From Melieria omissa (Eukaryota > Arthropoda > Insecta > Diptera > Ulidiidae), in contig OZ020268.1 of the NCBI GenBank assembly GCA_963971225.1, positions 40,245,348 to 40,309,347 on the forward strand: a DNA stretch of 64,000 nucleotides. Reading direction: 5' to 3'. A program made the position numbers and the translations under genes. The first letter of the stretch is position 1. The number at the start of each line of letters is the position of its first letter. Of the stretch, positions 11,166 through 23,771 are shown piece after piece. Below the pieces are notes generated by a model. That model was given only the letters and a program-made list of their open reading frames with translations. It did not search any database and had not been told where the DNA came from.

Positions 11166-13559
11166 AAAACGTTACAACTTATTAATGTGGCTTTTAGATT
11201 TGACAGATTTTTCGTGTCCATTCATGTGCTGAAAATTATAAGATCTCGAGGACTTTGCTTAGATCCCAAAGAAATTTTTTTATCATATTTCCAAACTTCC
11301 TTATAGTTAAAAACAAGCCGTTCTCGAGATCAAACTTCGTCGCAAAAGGGTTAAGAAAGATCTCCATTTAAAACTATTTCACGGTTTTTTCTGATACGAA
11401 AAACTGAAAAAAATTAGCTTAGTTCAGAATAGAAATTTTTCTTACTTAATAATTAAATCTTAAAAATGTTGTGCAGAAATTTCATACGTAAGGCAATTTT
11501 TAGCAATTTTTTTCATAATTTTTTGCAATTTTTCATAAACAAAAAATTATTAAATCTCAACAACTTTGGGGAGACAAATTTTAGCAAAACCCTAATTCCA
11601 ATTTGGGTTTTTTTCACTATTTTTTGTATTAGTTCGATTCTTCAGAGTTGCCATAAATCCATCAAATTGCCAGCGACAAAGTGTGTTACCAACCTGTGCG
11701 CCAAGTTACGCGCATCTATTGACATGGACTGCACGTTGCTCGAATTTCTTTTTCTACTACTTTTGACGCGTAAATGTAAATTTCAACTTTTAAGAAAGAA
11801 ACTTGAGCAAACCAATGAAAAGAGTAGACATGCGCTAAAAATGAAACCAACAAACAATTTGGAAGCAACAACAATGTGCCACCAATAGATAAAATCAACA
11901 ACGACAACAAACTATTAAATTAAACGTAAACAGTACACGCGCTGTCGGCAGTGTCCTTGGGCTGTGTCAAACACAATTGTTGTTGTTTGTGTTGAAGTAG
12001 GCGGCCGGCGCCAGTTGTCAGCGCCAGGAAGCGACGTCAATAAACTTTGAAGCTTTTCGAATTAGCTCGACAAATTCAATATTGAACAAATTGTCTTTTA
12101 ACTACTTTTGGCCGAACGTGACGCACGTGGAACCCAACAGTTTGACAATCATTGCAACTTTTCATACATTCGATTGCTCGAATGTTTGAATTAGGCTCGA
12201 TAAATTGATTGTTGGTATTTGAGGCTCTTGTTTGTCTAATTATAGCACATTTTATCAGCCAAAATAAAAGAAAATCGTAGAAGGCAACGCTGCAAAGCAC
12301 TTTGCCAGCGAAGCGCCCTCATGTCTGCGTTATCTATGCATTTGCCTAATTGACTTTCGTGCCCAGGCAGCGCTACACCGTCGAGCACATGCGATAACAG
12401 CATCGTAAAGTCGTAAAGTTTTATCTTTACTATAGCTTATTTAATCACTGATTTAGCGCGCAGTTCAGTCAACGCTAATTAGCTCAACTTTGATTATAGA
12501 TAAATTCAAATGACCGCAGATAAGCAATTCGCTTGGCTGCTAATGCGTAGTTGCATCGGTGTGGCCAGGCGAGTTTACAGCATGTGACAGGGCTTCAAGA
12601 CGTGTGACAACCGATTAAGACGTGCACAAACAGAGCTGCAAATGTGTTATCTGCGCTGAGATGATGTAAAAAGTTGGCATTATCTTCAGGTTGCGCTGCT
12701 CTTTGTTGAGATAACAGAGTGGAACATGTTCTACGATGCCATTTACAAAAATTACACTCAAAGTGTAGTATCATTTGATTATATTTAGAATTAAAAAGTG
12801 AAAACCTGCACGTTGATTCAACTCATAATTAGTCCAAATTTTTTCAACACAAACTGTTAAGCCTAAGTAGAACTTTGTACGCCATCACAAAGTTGTTTGT
12901 GTAATTAAAATCTGATTTTCTTGTGTGACAAACTGTCACAATTTTCTCATACACATCACATTGGATACCATAACAAACTAGACTCTCTGGCAGACCAGGT
13001 TTTGCTATCTGTTTAAACTCGAGATTGAGTACACGAGAAAGGATACAAAATTGGGAATTGAGCACGTTTGTCATCATGCCAGGTCATTAAATCTTCCTGG
13101 GTCAATTGTGATACATGCCGTACCAAGTAACCGAGTTTATCTATGAAGAAGACATGACAATCCTACACTGAGTTGTACTTGTGTTTGCTCCTAAACATGT
13201 CAGTTATGCAGCCCAGAGTGACTCCGATATCTGCAGACTTCTTGTGACGTCGTATGTTATATTTGAAACGTTTGTATAGAAAACTAAAGCAGAGGGCTTA
13301 GAATATTAGTACTCTTTGGTTCTTGAATAATATCTCTTTCACATTTTTTACTTTTTAAAGACAAATCTTACTTTAGTTTTACATGGTTTGATGGTCCGAT
13401 TTCTATTTAACCTTTCACATAAATTTCTGTATTCCAGCATACTTTATGCTATTTATATACACTATTTACTATCATTATAGTATATAATAATCTCAAATTG
13501 TCACATTTGTCTGTACTCCTCATTATCCCCATCTCTATTATAGCAGTGCTTAGCAATTT
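11166..13559. other. Intergenic, no gene recognised
   Basis: Open frames here, such as the one at 11466-11888, are rich in Phe/Asn/Leu from T-rich DNA and show no domain. The section 11930-12760 is less AT-rich with many GCGC and GATAA words and could be regulatory. I see nothing specific. Confidence 0.55.
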
Positions 13560-13672
13560 AAATGAACTAGACTGCTGAAACTTCGTACTAACTGCGTCGA
13601 TTAGAAAATATTGTAATATTGTTACTTGTAGTCTGTGAGGGCTAAGCCCGGTAGACGAATAAATAAATAAAT
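13560..13672 (+). mobile_element. 3' end of a truncated LINE
   Basis: A short hairpin-forming piece, GAGGGCTAAGCCCGGTAGAC, is followed directly by (AATA)n at about 13658-13672. This matches the layout of insect LINE 3' ends, and the I-like element at 9.7-9.8 kb ends in the same way with a different hairpin. No coding part is left and the 5' boundary is unknown. Confidence 0.55.
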
Positions 13673-15410
13673 ATGTTGTCACATGCATGTGTGACACTAT
13701 TTCCTACATACTACAACAACATACTACAGCAAATGTCTATGCTTCGAGCACTTCGGTAGCTTTATTTTAAATTTTTATTAAAACCTTTAAAAAACTATCC
13801 TCACACTTTGTGGCAATATCAATAATTCACTGCACGCACATCCAAACTATGCGTTTGTAATTATTTTCAATTAAGTTATTATTAAATCATTAAATCATAA
13901 ACGTATAAATTGCTTTATTTTTTACTACTTTTTTTCAGTTATTAGTAGATATGCCACTGAAAAATGTCACTTTGTCACATACACGTGTGACAAATTATAA
14001 AATAGCATACATTTATGTATTCAGTTTTTCATTATTTTCCATTCAAATTATTAGTATTCCATTTCAACATTTTTGCCACATATATGTGTGACAGTACAAT
14101 TGAATAGTACAAACATCTAAATATTCAGCATTTCGTTATTCCATACCCAAATTATTAGTATGTCACTCTAATATGTTTGTGTTACTTTGTCACATATACG
14201 TGTGACAAATTATTAAATAGCACACATCTATATATTCAGTTTTTCATTATTCTTTATTCATACTATTAGTATTTCACTTCAAAATGTTTGTCACACTTTC
14301 TAGTATACAGCATTTTGTTATTCCATACTGAAATTATTAGTATGTCACTCAAATATGTTTGTGACACTTTATCATATATGTACATGGGGCAATGTAGATA
14401 TATAACGTAAGCATCCTCACATCAAACTACATATTATTCTCTATTAAAATTACTTGTATGTAACTTGAAAATGTTTGTCACCCGCTGTCACATACATGTG
14501 AAACAATAACTTTAACTATACATACTGAAAAACAAACGTCTAAACATGAACTTATGTGTCATTATTTATTCAAATTATTATTATCTCATTTGAACTTGTT
14601 TGTCACACTTTGTCACATATGTATATGTGTGACAATATTAATAATCACTTAGTTACTTATTATTCTCTATGTAAAATATTTGTTTGTCAGTTGAATATTT
14701 TTGTCACACTTTGTCACATCCATGTGCGGCAATATACAATAGTTAAAAAGCCAACACATCTAAATGTTCTGTTTTCATTATTCTGCATTCAAATGATTAA
14801 CATTTTGTTAACAAATGTTTGTCACACATAGTCACATATCTATGTTTGACAATATGTACCTTCAGCTATACTTGTAGTAAAAACTTCTAAACATTCAGTT
14901 ATGTGTCATTCTCTATTCAAATAACATATTATGTCATTTATAATTGTTTGTCACATTTTGTCACATACACGTGTGACAATATAATTAAATAGCACAAACA
15001 TCTAAACATTCAGTTATTTATTACTCTCTATTTAATTTTTATTTATATGTCAGTTGAAAGTTTTTGTGACATTCAGTAATTTATTTCTCTCTACTCAAAG
15101 TAGTTGTATGTCAGTTGAAAATTTGTGTGACACGTTGTCACATGCGCGTGTAACAATAACTTTAACTATACATACTTATGGCAAAAACTTCTAAACATTC
15201 AGTTATGTGTCACTATCTATTCAAATTACATATTATGTCATTTGAAATTGTTTGGCACACGTGTGACAATATAATTGAATAGCACAAACATCTAAACATT
15301 CAGTTACTTATTACTCTCTATTTAAAGTATTTTATGTAAGTTGAAATTTTTTCTGACACTCTGTCCCATGCACGTGTAACAATATTATCATACAACGCAA
15401 ATATCCAAAC
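13673..15410. repeat. Degenerate satellite with recurring TGTCACAT/ATGTGTGACA palindrome
   Basis: At least twelve units, usually about 100-120 bases apart, each carry a version of the inverted repeat TGTCACATACACGTGTGACA. Examples lie near 13678, 13972, 14076, 14187, 14485, 14607, 14715, 14829, 14957, 15138, 15252 and 15360. Other shared words are AAACATTCAGTTA, TATTCAAATTATTAGTAT and GAAATTGTTTGTCACA. The spacer sequence is AT-rich and diverged while the palindrome is kept relatively well. No coding capacity is seen. Confidence 0.8.
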
Positions 15411-17639
15411 ATGCATCTATATTTTTTTTCAATTAAAACCCACGTCAGCACGTCAGCTCCACGTTACAGTCTGTGATTTATGCGCTAAACTTCCTTTCAA
15501 CCGCTTTTGATTTCCGCAATCGGGTTTTTGTGTTTTGTGTTGTTGCTGCATTTTTAATTGTAGATATATCACGTATCCCGCTTCAGGCGGTCACCCGACA
15601 CCCGACTATTCAATATTCAAAAGCGACTTGAAGCGGCTCCTGCACGCCGCACCGTTGCGACTGTGACAGTTTACAAATATTCGCTTCAAGTGAAATCAAA
15701 CTCAGACGCCAATGTGCTGTTGTCCGCCCGATGGCGACAGCGTCGTCGTCGATGGTGACGTTGATTGTACGTGTGTCATTAAAATGCGCCTCAAATCACA
15801 TCAACAGACGCACATACAATTTTGAAAAATTGCACATTTGCAAAGCAAAATCGCTGCTTATAACTGATTGTACTGTTCGTGTTGTTGTTATTGTTGCTGT
15901 TGTTATTGTTCCTGTATTTGTTTTATGTGCTTTAATTTTGTTTTTGCATTTTGTTTCCCATCGCAGAGTGCATGTAAATAATTTCTTTCTGCATTGTTTT
16001 GTTGCTTTTGTTGCCAATTTGTTTACCTTCGCTTTGTGTGCGCTCAAAAAATATTTATGCGACGCAGGCGAGGGCGTGCCGGCGCCACTGTGAGTGTGTG
16101 TGTGTGTGAGTGTGTATGGCTGTAATGAGGAAATAAAAATTTCAGATTTTTGCAGCTATTTAGCAAATCTACAGCAATGGGCAGCGAAATTGGCAATCAT
16201 ACGCCATGTTGTGCGGCCTCAACTGCGGCGCACATTCGAGGAACGCAGAATGCTTATGGTGTGGGACGAGCACAACTTGTAGATGGCCGATAACGAGCGA
16301 CAATTACACACTGTCGACAAGCATGTCAACAGTGTTGTTGTTTTTGGTGCATGGTTTCAAACGACCATAAGCCCAGCAAATGGTTTGATGTGCTGGACGG
16401 CTGCGCAACTACTCGTATTGTGTTGAATATGTTTTGGCCACACTTTGTGCATATTCCGCATACAATTTGCAATCTTAAGTACTTTCCAAAGCCAACTTTC
16501 ACTTTAATTTTGAAAGCAAAAAAAGAGAACACAAATTTTTCGGAGAAACTTTAAACGATCTTTGGACAATTTATAGCTAATTGTTGGTTTTTTTAGTATT
16601 AAATTGCTGTATCTCGTTGTTGTAGGTTTTGTTGATTAAAAAAACAATTCAAGAGAGTTGCCAAAAAGTATTAAAAGAAAATGAATTGCATTGTTTTCAC
16701 AGTCAATTTATAAAAATAAACATTTACCAGTTGCTGACGACATCGTCGGCCGCTTAAATTCCTATCGCCAACATGTGCTTGCCGCCAGCTGCCGCATTGT
16801 ATTTGCGTACGAAAGACAAACTGTTCTGTTTGGTAACAAAATGTTCTGTTTGAGAATACCTGTGCGCAAACTACAGTTGGATAAATTTTTGGCGCAAGTG
16901 TCTGTTTGTGTGTATTGGTTATGATTTATGACTTACGGTGGCCGGCGGCTGCTAGCACTCGTGTTGCTGATTGGCGTTGGCTTTCCACATGTCATGATAA
17001 GATTTGGCCATGGAAGCATTAATTTCATTAGCATTTCAATATCGCCGCTGTCGAATTTCGAATTATGCAGCTTTGCATATTTTCATTGTTTTATTTAGTG
17101 GGATGCGTTGACATTTATGCAACAACTTCAAATGTGGGGCAATAGCCAAATTTGAATTGAATAAATTGCCTCAAACGCATTAAAGTCAAATCAAAAATAA
17201 GGTTTGGTTTGCTGATTTTTATTATTTGACATAAAAATCAAAATTAAAAACCATAAATTAAAAACAAAAAATTCAAAAATATAATAAACAAAACAAACTA
17301 TTGTATAAAATATTAAAAAATTAATTATAAAAACGAAAAGACCCGAACAGACAATGGTTAGTACATAGATATGTAACTATATATGTACCTATATATAACT
17401 TTTTTTTAAGATTTTACTCCTCTTGTGCTAAAAAATGAGCACATTTTCAGTCGTAACAAGAATAAGATCTTTAAAATCCTTTACAAAGATTGAGTTAATG
17501 CTGAATGCAACAACACTTCATATGGCGTTTTCTTCTTCACACTTCTCAGCCACACTCAAAAACCTTAAAAACCCTTTAAATTCATTTTTTAATGCAAATA
17601 TTTGATCAAACTCACATAAACACTCAACTTATTCTCGTT
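15411..17639. other. Upstream region or intron of the exonuclease gene
   Basis: No exon is identified with confidence. Short open frames (15731-16093, 16351-16554) have no recognisable motif. A (GT)n run lies at about 16091-16115. Because a splice acceptor precedes the exonuclease start codon, at least part of this span is probably intron or 5' untranslated exon of that gene. Confidence 0.5.
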
Positions 17640-17666
17640 CTCTCTCTTTCTCTCTCTTTCTCACAG
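17640..17666 (+). other. Splice acceptor of the exonuclease gene
   Basis: A pure CT tract of over 20 bases ends in TCACAG at 17661-17666, five bases before the ATG at 17672. This is a textbook polypyrimidine tract plus AG. It implies that the coding exon is spliced to one or more upstream exons that I cannot place. Confidence 0.75.
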
Positions 17667-17671
17667 ACAAC

Positions 17672-19576
17672 ATGCCCCGTCATAATCCCATACATCGTAA
17701 CAGCACCTCGAGCGATGCCGCCGCCAGCGACGATCTGAACTCCAGCTCCAGCAACGAGGACCTGAGCGCCGCCTTCGCTGTCATCTCGAAGTCGAGCAAA
17801 AAGTCCGGCAAGGCGCGTCAGAAGCGCCAGCAGAAACGCAAAACGCAAGAGGCGCGCAACGCACGCATTGCACTCGGCCCCGGACCCGAACCCATGGACG
17901 TCGACGACGACTCGGCCAAAGAAAATCAGCGACCCGCCAGCAATGGCGTCGTCTTGCATGTGGCGCCGCACAAGAATGCCAACGCCAATCTGCGCAAACA
18001 GTGCACCAAAGCGGCCGCCTTCAAGGCAGCTGCCGGCAAGCACATCGCTCACAACAACAGCAGCAGCAACATCGACATCAGCATCACCAGCAGCAGCAGC
18101 AACAACAACAACCAGAGCAGCATCAATGCGCTGTCCAATTCGCCCTCGAATTCATCCGTGTGCAGCACCCTGTCGTCGGCATCGTCGACACTGTCGCTGT
18201 CGTCGTCGTCATCGGTGGCGTCGTCCGCCTCGAATTCGCCCACCAATTCGGCCAACTGTTCGCCCACTGCCTCGCCCACCGCCAGCAAGCGCGTCGCCGC
18301 TGCCGACTACAAGAAGATTGCGCGCACCGTCGCGTCGCCGCTGCGTCAGCACGCCAAACTGAACATGACAGAGAGCGAGCTCGCGCTACAGCTGCGCCGC
18401 TACGTCATCGATCCGAATCTGCTGCGCGTGTACGGCTTCCCCGTCGAGAGCGCCGTGCACGAGGGCTGCATCGAGATCTACAAGTGCCTGCCGAAGCCGT
18501 ACCACCACGCGGTCAGCACGCACATCGCGTCCAAGTCGGGCCTGATCAACACCGTCGACGGCCTCACCGTCAGCTACGCGGCCACCAGCATCGAGCAGCA
18601 GTGGACACTCGTCGACGATGGCACTGGCTCCGGCGACTCGGCTGACTCGGGCCAGGTGTCCGGCGACTCCAGTCCACCCTCGGTGGACTCGGACTCGAGC
18701 GAGGCCGGCGAGGACGAGACCGCGACCACCACCGCCTGCTACACGCCCGACGGCAGCTACCAGATCTTCTCGCAGTACGACCAGTCGCTGGAGAAGCAGT
18801 GCGCGCGCTGCCAGCGCGCCTTCCACGTCACCGCCAGCGGCGAGTACCTGAGCCGCGAGAGCTGCGTCTTTCACTGGGGCAAGCTGTACAAGGTGTACGC
18901 CGGCGTCAAGGGCTTCGTGCCGCGCTACACGTGCTGCCAGCGCGGCGAGAGTGACGAGGGCTGCTCGCGCAACCCGCTGCACGTGTGGACGGGCGCCGTC
19001 GTCGGTCTGAACGGCCCCTACGCCGACTTTGTACACACGCGGCCGCACCGCAACGGTGCCGCCACCGCAGCCGCCGCCAAGGTGTACGCGCTCGACTGCG
19101 AGATGTCGTTCACGGGGCGCGGCCTGGAGGTGACCAAGGTGACGGTGATCGGCTACGACGGCCAGCTGGTGTACGAGCACTTTGTGCGGCCCGCAGTCGA
19201 GATCGTCGACTACAACACGCGCTTCTCGGGCATCACCGAGCAGGACCTGTGCACGGACGCGACGCGGCCGGTGAAGACGCTGCCCGAGGTGCAGCGCGAT
19301 CTGCTGCAGCTGATCGACGCCGACACCATTCTCATCGGACACGCGCTGGACAACGACCTGCGCGTGCTGCGCATCGTCCACAAGACCATCGTGGACACGT
19401 CGGTGACGTTCCCGCACGTGAGCGGCTTCCCCTACCGGCGCTCGCTGAAGCACCTCACCAAGGCGCACCTGCACCGCGACATTCAGTGCGGCGACGCCGG
19501 TCACAGCAGCCTGGAGGACTCGCGCGCCTGTCTCGAGCTGATGCTGTGGAAGGTGCGCAAGGACGTGCGCTACTAG
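17672..19576 (+). CDS. REXO1/GOR-type RNA exonuclease
   Basis: This is a 634-residue 3'-5' exoribonuclease of the DEDDh (RNase T/REX) family, which trims or degrades RNA. Residues 1-120 are basic and acidic low complexity; 125-215 is a Ser/Asn/Pro-rich linker. Around 374-440 is the cysteine-rich module that precedes the nuclease in REXO1/GOR proteins (QCARCQRAFHV, ESCVFHWGKLY, YTCC, GCS...HVW). The nuclease keeps all motifs: ALDCEMSF (ExoI, about 472-478), GHALDNDLRVL (ExoII, about 555) and HSSLEDSRACLEL (ExoIII, His about 610, Asp about 615). The protein ends right after, as in the family. The second half is strikingly GC-rich compared with its surroundings, fitting strong codon bias. Drosophila relatives include prage and the Rexo1 homolog; I cannot say which is the ortholog. 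Upstream exons may extend the N-terminus. Confidence 0.95.
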   Translation: MPRHNPIHRNSTSSDAAASDDLNSSSSNEDLSAAFAVISKSSKKSGKARQKRQQKRKTQEARNARIALGPGPEPMDVDDDSAKENQRPASNGVVLHVAPHKNANANLRKQCTKAAAFKAAAGKHIAHNNSSSNIDISITSSSSNNNNQSSINALSNSPSNSSVCSTLSSASSTLSLSSSSSVASSASNSPTNSANCSPTASPTASKRVAAADYKKIARTVASPLRQHAKLNMTESELALQLRRYVIDPNLLRVYGFPVESAVHEGCIEIYKCLPKPYHHAVSTHIASKSGLINTVDGLTVSYAATSIEQQWTLVDDGTGSGDSADSGQVSGDSSPPSVDSDSSEAGEDETATTTACYTPDGSYQIFSQYDQSLEKQCARCQRAFHVTASGEYLSRESCVFHWGKLYKVYAGVKGFVPRYTCCQRGESDEGCSRNPLHVWTGAVVGLNGPYADFVHTRPHRNGAATAAAAKVYALDCEMSFTGRGLEVTKVTVIGYDGQLVYEHFVRPAVEIVDYNTRFSGITEQDLCTDATRPVKTLPEVQRDLLQLIDADTILIGHALDNDLRVLRIVHKTIVDTSVTFPHVSGFPYRRSLKHLTKAHLHRDIQCGDAGHSSLEDSRACLELMLWKVRKDVRY

Positions 19577-19671
19577 ACGCCAGCCGGCGCGACGGGCCCA
19601 CCGTGTGGACTCGGCTCGATGTGTGCGTGAATGCGAGGCATTGTTCGCCTCGGTGAATGTCGAATGTGTGC

Positions 19672-19712
19672 TGCGTGTGTGTGCGCGCGCGTGTGTATGT
19701 ATGTGTGCATAA
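19672..19712. repeat. (GT)n/(GC)n dinucleotide run in the 3' UTR
   Basis: A GTGTGT run interrupted by GCGCGCGC and ATGTATGT lies 100 bases after the exonuclease stop codon. Confidence 0.8.
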
Positions 19713-19920
19713 ATGTTTAAGTGTGTGCGTGTGACTACGATTTGTAACTTTTCTTTACTGCATTGTAATTGTAATAACTGTAACTGTACGATAATTGTAA
19801 TTTGTACAATTTCCGATTCATTTCTTATTTGCTGCAAGTTTAAATTTGAGTCAATTTTGATGGGAATTGCGCCGAAATGCGCTTCAAGAGTGCAACTTGA
19901 TTTTTAATATTTATGAAAAT

Positions 19921-19926
19921 AATAAA
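19921..19926 (+). terminator. Proximal polyadenylation signal
   Basis: AATAAA lies 345 bases after the exonuclease stop codon, followed within 25-45 bases by GC- and T-containing sequence. It is a plausible proximal cleavage site. Confidence 0.5.
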
Positions 19927-21353
19927 ACCGGCGCTTTCGCCGCACTTCCCCTCCGCTTTGCTATTATAGAATTGCCAACATATCAATAGACAATTTTGGG
20001 AGAATTTGAAAGAACCGCAACGAATCGAAAATCAACAAAACCGAGAGTCCTTTATTTGAAAAGCTACTGTTGTACACAACACAAAAGTGGAGCGGAATTA
20101 TAAAGAAAATGTACTGATTTATTGCTGTGATTTTTTTGCACATTGCGCGCTGTTCTCATTTTTGCTTTTTGTTTATTTTAATTTAATTTTTGACTATTCA
20201 AATAAAACTTTTCTCTCAATTTCGACCATCAAAAGGACACCCTGAAAGACCTGCAGGCAACAATTTTTTTTGTAAACGACCGTGGCAAAACTTGTCTAAA
20301 ATCGCTGCAAAAATCAGATTTGAAATGTCATTGTTAGAATTTTTTGTAAAATTTCACTCCGGTTTTGCCCAAAACACAAACGAACCGCTGAAAGGGAAAC
20401 GAATTGAATTGAAAATGAAATGAAATTTTTTGTTTGGAAAAACAACAAGGAACACACGAATATTATGTATTGTCATTGCATCTCATTACATTTCTCCCAT
20501 CATCCGAGTAGCAATTGTTCACCCAAATACCATGTTTCACTTTGTTGATAATTGTTTTCAACACTGTCCAAGCGCCATGCACCCAACTAATTTTCACCAT
20601 TGACTTTATTTGTAAATGTTTTTATTTATTGACACCTTCTCGCTCATAGCATCCACACCAACCTGCACCCTCCCCCCCACATAAAAGCAAACCAACAAAT
20701 CAAAAATCAACCACGGTAAAAAAATCACAACAAAAACCATCAAAACAAAAACAAAACTCTACAGTTCATGCTCCAGTTGTATCATCTCGCCACCAATTCA
20801 TACGACCCTAAGTTTAGTCTAAGTTCACCACAATTAATCTAATCTACTTTTGTAAGACCCTGAAAACATGCTGCGATGCATGGAAAATCAATTAAGCTGC
20901 CACGCCCTGTGCGGCGGGCATAGATCGTTGTTTGTTTCGCCCGAACTTGTGTATTTGTTTGATAGGCTTGAAGAAGAACCGGCACCAGGCTACAGCCCGC
21001 AAAATTGGTTCGCTGTGCGCTGCTCACGAAACACACATAAAAATGTTCCTAGTTTATATGAAAAAAATGTATGTATACTTTTTGTAAGAATTTGCATTAA
21101 TACTAGAGGAAAAAAGTTATAAAAAAACAACAACAAAAATTTTATGTATAAAGCGTCAATTGTAATCAATGTTAATTGCGCTACTTTTGTAAGCCAACTA
21201 AATGCAAAAAAAAAAACAACAATCTAGGAAAAAACAAAAAACAATACAAAACAAAACAACAACTTAAACACAAACTAAAGAAACAAACAAAACAAATCTA
21301 ACGAGAACATAAAACGTGTTCAAACATTTTTTGAGACGTTTTATGGCTGAAGA

Positions 21354-21359
21354 AATAAA
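21354..21359 (+). terminator. Distal polyadenylation signal
   Basis: AATAAA is followed by a T-rich stretch (TTGATTTATTTTTT) typical of a downstream element. It could serve a 1.8-kb 3' UTR. Confidence 0.45.
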
Positions 21360-21360
21360 A

Positions 21361-23771
21361 CTTGATTTATTTTTTACGATCATTTGAAACAAAAATTCAA
21401 CTGTTTTTTATTTGAAACATTAACGCCAGCAACAACATATTTGGGAGTGATGGAACCATGGTACAGTAAAATTTTTTTGTATCATGGATGGAACTGTGAA
21501 AACAAAGAGCCGACGGAAGCAGAAAAAGGAAAGTAAAGTGGAAAAACGTTATTCATTGTTGAACGAAAATCTTGGGAGGAGAACTATTGAGAGATGGAAG
21601 ATCAATCATTGGTCTTGAAAGATTGAACTCAGCCAAAAAACACAAAAGAAGCACACTTCAAAATAGTAAAATAGTTTCTCATGCAAACCATGAAAGCTGT
21701 TAGAAAGCATTATGCGAGTGAGGTCTGAAAAGTTTTCGACTTAAAAAGTTTTCGACTTTCATTCCATTTTTCTGTAGAAAGTGTACACAATTCTCCGAGC
21801 TCTGATTAATTGCACCTAAACTGCTCTAACAGAGCATTGGAAATATTTATTCGAACACGTTTTTGGTTTTCTTTGGTTTTTTCATGCCTAAAGAGGGAAT
21901 TCAGATCTTTTCAGATTTTGTGTTCGGATCTTTTATTCGATGGCGATTGAATAACAAATGTTACAAGGAATACAAAAATGTAAACATTGGGCGACACGAA
22001 CGTTCGAGGCCGGGAAGCAGATCTAAGGAGTACATAAGTACGGAAGGAGTGGATTAGAAGTTCGATCAACTGATTACTAAAAACACCAAACAATCATTTA
22101 GTCAACGAGGCAGAGTGCGATTGAATGAGATAGCCAGGCAAATAGGTAGAAGCACCATTGGGCGGCTCTAACATATCCGGAGGTATCGTCCAGCCAAGTC
22201 CTGCAGTTGGGGAAGTGCTTCTGCAGTGGTTGGCTCACAGTCAACGATCCAAAAGAGATGAGATGCTTGGAAATTATGAGGTTGAATCTGGCAACATGGG
22301 AACGAGATATAGCGGTAGGTCCAGCTCTGGGGTTCGCTTAAGTTACAACCAGGGAAATATGGGCTTATATAAATATGGTCGAGTTCCCATTAATTTTTGA
22401 GAATTTGCCATTCATTTCGATAAACGGTAGGGCCGCAGTGGTGAGTCTGCCGTCAACTCGCATTCTCTTCTGATTGTCCAAGAATGGGAGGAGGAAGGGA
22501 AGGGAAGGACGGCCCATAGAGAGCTCTTCTTGGTCTCCGAACATACTCATAGCATCTGCTATCTCTCTCACCTTAATTCAAGGACTCTCTAGCACTATTT
22601 GGTTGTACTTGAGCGATGTTATAGTTAGTGATTGCAGCTTTTGAACGTCCCGAAAGTTCATTGTCCTCCAAGCTGGTACGGCCACGTTTGAGTTCAACTG
22701 TCCACAATGTTACGGTGGTAAATAATGGTGTGGAGTCCCTGTACACAGTGTCCAATTCGTCTTTAAATTGTGAAATTTTTCAAAAACCTACTTAATGACC
22801 ATTCTGAACAACTACTACTATTTTCTACTACTATTTTTAAAAACCCACTTTCTCAAATCATTCACAAACAATAACTGCACATTCGAAATTACTAAAATTT
22901 AGATAAATACCTTTCAAAAGTGGCGCAAACTTCCCAACTGTTCGGAAACTTTTCAGACCAACTCGCGTACCCCTTTCATTGATTTAAAAAGTCAGCAGCA
23001 CAGCAGCAACGACTGCGAAAATTCGGATTTGCTAACACATGGACTGTTTTCTTCCATATACATATATATAAGTATACATCGTGTGAATGTATGGTACATT
23101 AATTTTTATACAACTGCCGCTTAGCTCGATTTGGCTTCGTTCTACTCTAATTGCATTGTGACACCAAATATCGAAAAGCAAAACGCAGAAACGAAACGTC
23201 AATGCTGCCACATGATCGCCGCATTTGCTACACAAATTAGCACTTGTCGATTTGTTGTTTTTTTTTCATAAAATTTAAGGCATTAAAAATAGTCATAAAT
23301 AGTACACAAACAGGCAGCTCGCATGATTTGCACAGCTCTAAACGGTCTGCAATGCGGCGCTCATTGAGAACTTTTGCACGCGTCGCAGTTGAAAAAAATT
23401 ATTTCAAGATTTTCTGCTCGACTGATTGCAGCTCTGAGCTATAGAAGTTCGTAGTTTGTAGTTTGCTTTACGTGCATATTTACCTTACTTTACTATTTGG
23501 TGCGCAACAAACAAGAGTAGCAGCATTTTTCATTGTTAGATTTTAATTTGTTACTTCGAAGACCTTTGACACGGCTAATGGATTGTAAAATTGTCATTGT
23601 AATTCATTAAATTCAAGTACTAAAAAAGTAGTAGAATTTCAGTCTAATTTGCTAAATCTATACTATATTTGGTCCCTTTTTTCAGCCCAATTTCAATGTG
23701 ACCCTCATTGCTATTTCCAAATCGGTAGTGGGCACTTTTAACAAAGAAAATTGTAATGAAAAATTACTTAC
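21361..23771. other. Intergenic, no gene recognised
   Basis: Short frames on both strands lack motifs. Around 22000-22760 the composition is less AT-rich, and it may be a decayed transposon that I cannot identify. A TATATA/CATATA run lies at 23057-23075. Confidence 0.5.

Larger units (their letters stand above)
19577..21360 (+). other. 3' untranslated region and downstream flank of the exonuclease gene
   Basis: A GT-rich run (about 19672-19712) is followed by T-rich and then A-rich DNA. Polyadenylation signals lie at 19921 and 21354, so the transcript may end at either. The 84-codon frame at 20868 has a Cys-rich start but no recognisable domain, and I do not call it a gene. Confidence 0.5.

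Noticed and set aside
18386..19837. 483-codon antisense open frame over the exonuclease gene
   Set aside because: It mirrors the strongly GC3-biased sense strand, is made mostly of Ala/Val/Arg/Leu/His, and has no domain. It is best explained as a shadow.
20868..21122. 84-codon frame in the 3' flank of the exonuclease
   Set aside because: No recognisable domain and no splice or promoter context. It lies within a likely 3' UTR.
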